A DNA stretch of 64,000 nt from Psococerastis gibbosa (Eukaryota; Arthropoda; Insecta; Psocodea; Psocidae), in contig OZ020487.1 in the NCBI GenBank assembly GCA_963971405.1, positions 11,815,344 to 11,879,343 of the forward strand, read 5' to 3'. This document shows, piece after piece, positions 56,303 to 64,000 of the stretch (position 1 is its first letter; every line of letters starts with the position of its first letter). The notes under the pieces were generated by a model. The model worked only from the letters and a program-made list of their open reading frames with translations. It ran no database searches and was not told the origin of the DNA. A program made the translations under genes and the position numbers.

Positions 56303-57273
56303 CAGGGCTGCCGTTCGGAAAATTAAAATTATACGCAATGGAAGCGAAAAAGATACGCAAAGATACGCAAGTTTCAAAAAAAAAAAAAATAATGCATTAT
56401 TTTTTTATTTATTATTATTTTTTTTATGTTTTCGTGCCCTAGTCGGTTATTTACTTAAAATTTTAATTTTTTACCTTCAAATTTCACACTTCCTTCTTGT
56501 TGGCAAAACTTTTTTCCCGCCAATTTTTGAAATCATCGAAATTTTCGCATGTAAACTTTTTAAACTTAAAAATTTAAATGCATGCATATGCCTAAGTTTA
56601 GCGAATTAGTGGGATCTGATACTTTGTTTCAATATTGGTTCCGGGCTGAGTAAAACATAGTTATTTCGGATGTGGTAACATGTCTAGAAGAAATATATAA
56701 GTATCCTAAAACCAGAAACTAGGACGCTCGGTCCACTGATTCTTCGGATTGGCTATACCGAAATTATAAGCGAAACATGGTATGATTAGGTCTAGCCACA
56801 GAGTTTTTACCATCGCGTGGCTGTAGACCGTTATCAATATGGCGCCTAGTGTAGCCTGCACAAGATAAATACGCAATTTCGCTTGGTAAATAGTCCACAA
56901 AAGCTAAGTACAGAGATTGGATCGGGTCCAGGTATCCGTTCTTCTATGCTGAAATGTGTAAGACTTCGAAATTTTTACGTTGGTACTTATCTCTGATAGT
57001 TGGCTTATGGTTAACGATAGCCCCGTAAAGGATATTATGGGTACCGCCGTCCCAGTTATGTATTTCTATGATTTATACCAACATATAACTCCCGCTAATT
57101 TTCAAATGCTAAAAAAATGGATTTTTTGTTATTGAATATTCAAGATTGCTTTCTCGCATTTTCTTTGTTCAAACTATATGAAATTATACGCATTTAACAT
57201 TATACGCACAACGATACGCAAGCCTTCAAATTATACGCAAAATCGTATAATTATACGGCAAACGGCAGCCCTG
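56303..57273 (+). mobile_element. hAT-type element, 971 bp, non-autonomous
   Basis: The ends CAGGGCTGCCGTT and AACGGCAGCCCTG are inverted. Flanking octamers GAATGTCC (56295-56302) and GATTGTCC (57274-57281) differ at one position, a decayed 8-bp duplication. No transposase frame. The copy at 44782-45345 is the left half of the same element. Confidence 0.92.
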
Positions 57274-58090
57274 GATTGTCCGTTGTTTTCATAGAAATAT
57301 ATTAACTAGAACGGCGGGAGGCATAGTAACCCTTACGGGGCACCCCTTAACCATAAGCCAAATATCAGAGATAAGTATCAACGTTAAATATGTCGAAGTC
57401 TGTACTTACCCTGTACTTAGCTTATAGAAGCTACACTAGCCGCCATGTTGACAAGGATCTGCAGCCACGGGATGTTTGTAGTAAATCACAAACAGGTTTC
57501 ACCAACATCAAATTAAAAAAAAATACAATTTCACGGTTGGCTATCGTGGGTTTGGATCAGGGCCAATCAGAACAGTTCCCGCGTATAACGAAAACCTCCA
57601 TTGAAGTTAAACGCCCCTGGGCCTAGTCCTGCAGAACCTAAGTTTTGATAGTGAATAAAAATAGCGAAACACTATAAGGCAAATTTACAGAGGAAAAAAG
57701 TGTTTTTATTTCCCATTTGGGCGAATTTCGTGGCTTTCTTGCAAATCACACGTACTGCAAAATGTCTAGAAATTATTATAGGCTTATTGATATTGACATC
57801 CCTAAATCAACACTGCAATATTTTTTCATTGATGATAGCACACAGAATATTCACATCGTGTAAGCGTAATAAGTAGGATATGAGATTTAAAAATTCGAAT
57901 GCCGGTGTGGGTGGATCAGGGACGGATCCAGCTCATCATGGGGGGGGGGAGCTGTGGGTCAAAATAGGAAAAACCTATGTAGTATCGATTAAATCAGAGC
58001 GTTATAAAAATTACCTTATAAAATAGATTCACTGATTCTTTTTTTTTTTTTGGGGGGGGGGGATATCTGCTGCGCACTGTTTGTCTATGC
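57274..58090. other. Spacer partly inverted relative to the hAT interior
   Basis: 57305-57600 is an inverted, diverged match to 56700-57050 inside the adjacent element (for example GCTTATGGTTAA against TTAACCATAAGC, and GGCTGTAGACC against the reversed ATCTGCAGCC). A G-rich element start (GGGACGGATCCAGC) lies near 57918. Confidence 0.5.
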
Positions 58091-58092
58091 CA

Positions 58093-58352
58093 TTAGGTGC
58101 CCATTCCATTGACCGGCTAGGGCTATTTCCAACAACGGTGACGTGGTAGCAGACATTCAAGACTTAGGTGGCGTTTCCACCGACCTCGCATTGCAGAATT
58201 GACGGAAATGTTTATTTTTCTCTATGCCATAGTTAAAATTGATCAATGATCATACAGTAAAATCACAAACAAATAAACAGTTCTATAAAAAGAAAAATTC
58301 TAATTTCCGTCAGTGTCATTTGCATTCTGCAATGCGAGGTCGGTGGAAACCT
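58093..58352. mobile_element. MITE of the AGGCGCCCATTCCACCG family, truncated copy
   Basis: It starts TTAGGTGCCCATTCCATTGA and contains CATTCAAGACTTAGG and the inverted inner arms CTCGCATTGCAGAAT / ATTCTGCAATGCGAG. The right outer arm is missing. Confidence 0.8.
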
Positions 58353-58499
58353 TCCCGGGGCTGTCCCGTAAGGTCTATTATGGAGAGGGCCGTTACCTAT
58401 ATGTAACTTATAGGCGACACCAAGATGTAAAAAAAAATCAAAATCAACAATATGGCAGCTGCAACGTTTGTTGTGTCGGTGGCTATCTAAAGTATTTTC

Positions 58500-59332
58500 A
58501 TGTTTGAATTATTCTGTCTTAACTTTGAAGTTTCTTTATTAAATAACCACCATGTGGAAGGAGTGCAAGATGTGGGATATAAAAATACGAAATACCCGAG
58601 CCATGCTTATTTTTTTCGGTAAGTAAAATGCAGTTTGCCAGTTTTGTGCCAACCTGTTAGGGTTAGGCCAAGCATGTTCGCAAAGGTTTTATTTTTAATA
58701 AATCCAGTTAAACTATATCTTATGTTATTAATACCGATTTAATGAAGCCCCTTATAAAAATACAATTATGAAGATTCTTGACCATCCAGAGTCGAATCGA
58801 CAGTTGCACAAGTTGCAGTGAGATTCAAAGTAATACAAATAGCCACCCAAGAAGATTGCAGGGGTGCTGCTACAATAACGCGATATGAAATCTCTCTCTA
58901 CCCTAATTCCTGAAGGTAAACTTAATCAGGCTGTACAAAGGTGTGTCAGTAAGACCGCCCTTACAAATGCTTGACTCATTGTATCACGGTTAAGGCCAAG
59001 CCCAGCTTATAAATGTAAAACTGGTCAAAAAGGAACGGAAAGGATTGACTAGACGTAGGATATTTATTAAGTACAGTATATGCAAGTTAACTTGTTATAA
59101 ATTCCTTTCCTTGACGTCAATAACATTACTGCTGATTAAAGGCTATTAAAAACTGCATTGGTACATACCGGAACCTAAGCCTTATGTCCCTGGGAATTGG
59201 TAACAAGTCGGCTTGTAGTTTATGAGTTTGTTATAATGTTTACACATTTACTTTGCTTTCTACAGGATTCCAAATATGGGAACAAAACGGAGAGTCAGCT
59301 ATGTATGCTCCCGCCACGTAGAGCCAAATTAG
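58500..59332 (+). CDS. Possible two-exon gene start, THAP-like text
   Basis: Exon A, 58500-58618, starts MFELFCLNFEVSLLNNHH and ends KNTKYPSHAYFF at a strong donor (TTTTCG|GTAAGT). Exon B starts at 59266 after CTTTCTACAG. With matching phase 2 it continues RIPNMGTKRRVSYVCS to a TAG at 59332. The KNT...FFRIPN wording resembles the start of THAP zinc-finger domains, but the expected paired cysteines are not in frame. Exon B is also fully open in another phase up to a donor at 59363, so the model may be wrong. Confidence 0.3.
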
Positions 59333-59839
59333 TTAATGGAGTTAGGAAATCGACGATATTTAGTGGTACGTACCTACTACATTCTGAACTGTTCTGATAT
59401 TGGTATTACAGCTATTTTGGGCTGTTATTGCCAGTAGACTAAATTAAATAAGTGCATAATATCAGGCTAAACTAATTGTCTTCGATTAAAGTTACACCTA
59501 TCATGTCCTACAATAACCCACCATGTTTCGTTCACCATTTCCATGAGAGTCCCTATTCTAAATTAAAATTAAAGAAACAAAACAATAACCAATTCATGCA
59601 GAAACCTGTAGGTACAAGGTAAAAGTAAAATATTAATAAATGCGTGGCCTTTTCAAAACCGAACCAGTACTTAGTAGTTTAAGTAGAAGCTTACTCCTAA
59701 ACGCCCTCAAAACAATTTTCTTGTAGGACTATCAACAAATTAATGCACTTTGTACCTTTACCAGCATAACGTGCTTCAACTCTTTTCAGAAGCAAGGAGT
59801 CAAGAGGTTTTTCTGTTTATAGTATGTTGTGCAGAACTT

Positions 59840-62790
59840 ATTGCTCCTAAGTGTATAACTACTAAAAATGGCGACGAGAAATCGTTCAAGGCGCAAAGCA
59901 GAAGTATCCAAATCTCTGCTGGACTGCATAGAACTCCGAAAGGAGCAAGCCTGCCAGAGCCATCAAATCGAACAAAAGAGACGCATTCAAAGACATCTTG
60001 GGAAAACTTGATTTTAGAAAAGACGTAAGTAAAGCAGCCCGTTTTGTATCGAGTCTGAATAATAATCATAATAATAATAATAAGCAACAACAGCTACCAC
60101 TCCGAGGAAGAATCAAAGATTAACAACTCGCAAGCAAATCGCAGAAGCCTTATGCAAGCAATTTCAAAATTGACAGAAGGGCAAAAGCCAAACTAGTTAA
60201 GAGCCCCCTGCCTCAGTGCCTCGACAGAAAGATGACGTGCATCTGTCTACAAAATTTTACATTTTTGGAGGTAGAAGCAGCCTTTGCTCAAACCAAGAAA
60301 CATATGGCTGCAGGCATCGACGGCATTTTCCCTGAAATGGTTATTAATCTGGACTATAGTGCTAAGGAAACATTACTAGAGTTTATAAACCTGACGTGGA
60401 ATTCCAGAATTCTCAGCCAATAGAGAAAGAGTGAAGTCATCCTACCTCTCTGAAGAAGGGAAAGGACCCATGGAGGCTAGACAGCCATCTCCCATTTCGC
60501 TCACCAGCTCCTTATGCAAGGTCGCAGAGAGAATGGTATTAAGCAGATTGCTCCTTCCATTCATCTACTTCGGCGGCCTAGACGATGCACAAGCTGGATT
60601 CAGAAAACACAGGAACACTACGGACCAGGTAGTGGACTTCACGCAACACGTTAAGGACGCTTTTCCCCGAAAAATGTCCACTGTCTCAGTCTTGGTGGAC
60701 CTGAAAGCAGCTTGTGACACCGTATGGAGAGTATCCCGCTGAAGATGGCCATAAATGGCTTCTTCTTCTTCTTCCCCCTTAGTGCCGCGTGCGCACCGTG
60801 GGAGGTCGCCTCGAACCCATTTCCTGAAATCGCCCTGGTCGGACGTTAACACCTTGAGCTCGGCCATTGCTTTCCCTCTTGCTCAGGCGAGTTGTTCAAT
60901 CCTTTCCTAGAGAGTTGTCCTCGGTCTGCCGATGGGTCTTCTTCCTTGCGGCCTTGCTTCCGCCAACCTCCGGGTGGTCCTGTTTTCGTCCATCCTTTGG
61001 ACGTGGCCGAACCATTGCATCTGCTTGTTCTTGTCCATAAATGGCATCTATAGTAAAATCTTCTACTGGATAAATTCTTTCATGGCTAATGGCACTGAAG
61101 AGTACTTTTCCATAGCAAAACATCGAAGCTCCGCTTGCAGCGGCAAGGACTAGCCCAAGGGGCTGTCATCAGTTGTCAACTCTTCAACTTGATGATAAAT
61201 GACGTTCTGAACACCATCCGAGCTATGCCAGGCGTTGAAGCTTTGGTATATGCTGATGACTTACTCATCTGGGCATCCAGCAGCAACCTGAAAAGCCAGG
61301 AATCTGTCCTAAATGAAAAATTGAGAACCTCGCGAAAGGGGCTACAAGCAACTCTGTCTCACCGTTAGCTCCGATAAAACGGTCAGCCAGGTACTCAGCC
61401 TGTTAACGAAACAGCCTGAAGGCAAACTTACCCTCAAAGACGCGGAACTGGAGCAGCAGGATGCAACGAAATATCTGTCGATTGACAACAAAATAACTTG
61501 GAAATCCATAGCTGACAAAGCCTGATAGAGGTGCTGTCTATTTAAACGTCCAACAGCTACAAAATAGGGTGCCACTCAAGACGTGCTGACATCCACGTAC
61601 AAAACCCATATTCGCCCCATACTCGAGTACGGTAGTGATGCCACTGTAACAGCGAGTGCCAATACTACGCCAAAGCTGCATGTTGCCCAAAATGCGTCAC
61701 TGCGAATTATCACTGGTGCCCCAAAGTCTACACCTAAGCTGCCACGGAAGTCCAGACCCATGCAATGCCACAGAGAAAAAGCCGCACTTAACTTTTGAGA
61801 AAGACAAAAACGCTTACTGCCCCTAAAAAGGACCCAATATAGAAAAGCTGCTTCCCGGCTGAAAACAAACTCAAGTTACTGATCATGGCAGACTCCACAA
61901 GAAAAAAAAAACGACATACTACTGGGTGAAGCAGCGCCTTCCCCCTGCCAACAACAAGCCTTTCCCTCGCTTCCAGCTGCTGAGCTGCACCTAGTCAATC
62001 ACGATCTGCTAAAACACCTATCCACTGATGTTGCTCTGCTTTAGAGACCGTTCATACTAGATACGCAGCAAAAGAATGGCTCCACATATGTATACTGCAA
62101 TGGCCTCTCCATCCTTTACCTGGAAAAAAAAGAGCAGGTTTTGTGTCCGAAGCTTTCCAAGCCGCAGTGCCTGTAGGTGCACCTCTGGGCTCTGACCAAC
62201 TACGACGGAGATATTGCAACAGCATGAGGCCGCTAAAAAATTGTAAGAAACAAGAGACATTAAAAATAAAGTAGTGTTCCTGATTGATTCTTGCTCTGAG
62301 TAGCAACCGTGCCACGGTTGTGAAATAGCAATAAACTGCCGCACGCTGCTATCAAATTTGCTAGAGGGTGGATGGCACATGGTTCTGCAGAGGATTCTCA
62401 GCCATGTAGGAATCGGCGGCAACGAAAAGGCGGACGAGCTGGCCAAAATTGGAGTAGCCGGCCAGTACACTGTCATACACCTCCGCTAAATCCACCATAG
62501 CCAGAGCTCTAAGGGCATGGGTCAGAAACCGCCACAGACATACAAGCGCAGGAAAAAACTGGGCCACCCTTATAGACTCGCCAATACTCCGGTTCCTTCC
62601 TAGGGCAGTGAGCGTTGCTGTTTTCAGGACCACCACCGGCCACGACTACCTTCCTTCCCCCTGCATCGCATCGGGGTCTTCGGACGTCTGTCCCCTGTGT
62701 AAAAGTGAAATGAACGCAAAACATCGACCCGAGTGCCCAGCCCTGTCCTAATGCTGTGTCGTCGTATATGCTATATAGCATAAATATAGT
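59840..62790 (+). pseudogene. RNase H-bearing LINE, decayed, with a nested insertion
   Basis: In order: the region before RT (near 60010-60110), RT motifs (KHMAAGIDGIFPEMVINLD; DDAQAGFRKHRNTTDQVVDF; SVLVDLKAACDTVW), the nested insert, then QGLAQGAVISCQLFNLMIND and the active site LVYADDLLIW (61245-61275). The thumb (THIRPILEYGSDA) follows, then the RNase H end (LSHVGIGGNEKADELAKIG at about 62395-62460), and a C-terminal CPLC knuckle near 62690. Frameshifts are frequent. Family: I/R1/Jockey-like non-LTR; the clade is not certain. Confidence 0.88.
60759..61034 (-). mobile_element. LINE 3' fragment nested in another LINE, 11-bp TSD
   Basis: CCATAAATGGC occurs at both edges (about 60748-60758 and 61035-61045), a perfect target-site duplication. 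The insert reads on the minus strand as an RTE-like C-terminal segment, with QADAMVRPRPKDGRKQDHPE near its start, and ends in a (GAA)n tail next to the left duplication. Confidence 0.88.
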
Positions 62791-62794
62791 ACTT

Positions 62795-63290
62795 CCTTTT
62801 TCATATCGGTATTCTCTGAAACTAGAGGTGGGGAATTTTTGCTTACTTTGCTTTTTGTTTCAGTCAGAGGTTACAAAATAATCTACTAGGGCCAAGCCGG
62901 CAACAGTTCAAACAGAGTTGGAGTCATTGTTGAAGAAAGCCTGTAAAATTCAGTAGCTGAGGTGACCAGGAAGAGCGACCGGGTGATGCATTGTAAGTTT
63001 CTATTTACTGACGAAGCAGTAGTGCTGAACGTGATAAGTGGATACGTGTAGCGACGAGAAGAAAATCCTAGTCTACTTGAACTTCGATGAGCTTATAATG
63101 ACTACTGGATATTGAAATGGTTTTTTAAGAGCCGACTTAAATAGGCATGTTGGTCACGAGAGAACTGGCTACTCCACAGTACATGGTGGGGAAGGTTTCG
63201 GAGCGAGAAACAAGGAAGGCGAGAGGATCCTGGAATGGGTTGAGACGCAGTAACTACATATATGTAACACCATGTTCAAGGAGAGACAAG
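62795..63290. other. Unassigned spacer
   Basis: No gene or repeat recognised. Confidence 0.4.
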
Positions 63291-63295
63291 AGCAC

Positions 63296-63950
63296 TTAAT
63301 CACCTATAAGAGCGGAACGCACCAGGCGCAGATGCTGAGGCGCAGAGATAGACCTGCATGCATGAACTGTAAAGTGATTCCAGGGAACTGCGTCTTTCCG
63401 CAGCAGTGGACAGAAGAATCCGGGCTTATAAATAGGCCGTGGTCGATTTGAAAGTATGCTTCCAAACGTTTCGTCATCAACTGTGGTCAACATCTTCAGT
63501 GACACTAGTTATACTACTAAGATTATATCGCGGAGGTACCGTAGCAAATGATTGAGTTGGTGCAGGTATGGTTTGTTGCGCATACGTTCTCGTTTCTGAT
63601 TGCTGTGATTGGCCCATTGGCGTCATTCTCTTGGTTGTTGTTTTGTTGAGGGCTGGATACCATATTCTATTTACTTTTAATCCTTCTTCCTTTCTGTTAA
63701 AGTTTGGCGGATGTTTGTAAATTTCTATGGCCTCCCTGTATAGTCGGGGGAAGTACGAAGCCGTGGTAGAGAGTATTGTAGCCTGCCCAAAACGTACAGT
63801 ATAGGCTGTATGGCCTGTTTGTGTTAACGCATGCTCTGCAATTGCAGACCTCTCTGGCTGAAGAAGGCGACAGTTACGTTTGTGTTCATCTATCCTTGTT
63901 TTCAAGCCTCTTTTTGTAGTCCCTGGCATCTTTGGCCGATCTGAGTAAGC
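63296..63950 (-). pseudogene. Penelope-like element remnant with GIY-YIG endonuclease end
   Basis: 63929-63477 encodes the second half of the GIY-YIG domain typical of Penelope-like elements: TKRGLKTRIDEHKRNCRLLQ, SAIAEHALTQTGHTAY, and YREAIEIYKHPPNFNRKEEG. The initial GIY/YIG strand is damaged (KMPGTTKRG where YIGxTxR is expected). The following 63296-63476 is its 3' region, including TTTGAAAGTATGCTTCCAAA-type text. It is truncated towards the right edge. Confidence 0.82.
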
Positions 63951-64000
63951 TGTTTAGTTGTTGTGTAGGTTTGAATATTGTTTTCACATTGTGACGTCGA

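Overview
The window is nuclear DNA of an arthropod, most likely an insect. Genes are sparse and split by GT-AG introns. The spacer is AT-rich and crowded with non-LTR retrotransposons, Penelope-like fragments, hAT and TTAA-type transposons, palindromic MITEs, SINEs and a 124-bp satellite. No prokaryotic operon, CRISPR array, rRNA or complete tRNA was seen. The palindrome TAGGCCTA and long runs of G or C recur throughout. A hemipteran-like insect is a guess from repeat style only.

Three protein-coding loci can be supported, all on the minus strand. (1) A secreted, Gly/Tyr- and Pro/Val-rich cuticular-type protein is encoded mainly by one exon at 14586-15188. Its four-codon first exon, with a TATA box and initiator, lies 7.6 kb upstream near 22800. 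(2) An alanine-rich structural protein has two exons in 35429-36012 and an apparent one-base frameshift near its 3' end. (3) A SPO11 homologue (meiotic double-strand-break transesterase) was assembled by eye from six exons between 44686 and 38083. It keeps the catalytic tyrosine, the TOPRIM glutamate and the DxD pair, and its exon phases are consistent throughout. Several weaker exon candidates on the plus strand (333-496, 6938-7565, 10421-10527, 24904-24990, 58500-59332) are listed with low confidence.

Layout. 1-6 kb: short GGAGCTG repeats, the 124-bp satellite with higher-order structure, SINEs, and inverted decayed satellite copies. 6-11 kb: fragments of a TIR element, a long foldback, dispersed G-rich repeats. 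11.9-14.1 kb: decayed RTE-like LINE. 14.6-22.9 kb: cuticular gene, whose long intron holds a hAT element with a perfect 8-bp target duplication, a LINE 3' end and MITEs. 23-33 kb: MITE-rich spacer. 33-38 kb: TIR-element copies and the alanine-rich gene. 38-45 kb: SPO11, with a 4.3-kb first intron packed with transposons. 45.7-53.1 kb: one LINE split by a 5.0-kb TTAA-flanked insertion that itself contains three other elements. 54-64 kb: LINE fragments, a second hAT copy, a nested LINE insertion with an 11-bp target duplication, and a Penelope-like GIY-YIG remnant.

The genes do not form a pathway: two cuticle/structural genes flank one meiotic gene. The main points of interest are the hand-assembled SPO11, the remote cuticular first exon with a recurring upstream block, and the nested transposon layers that can be ordered in time. 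I found no convincing undescribed biological system.
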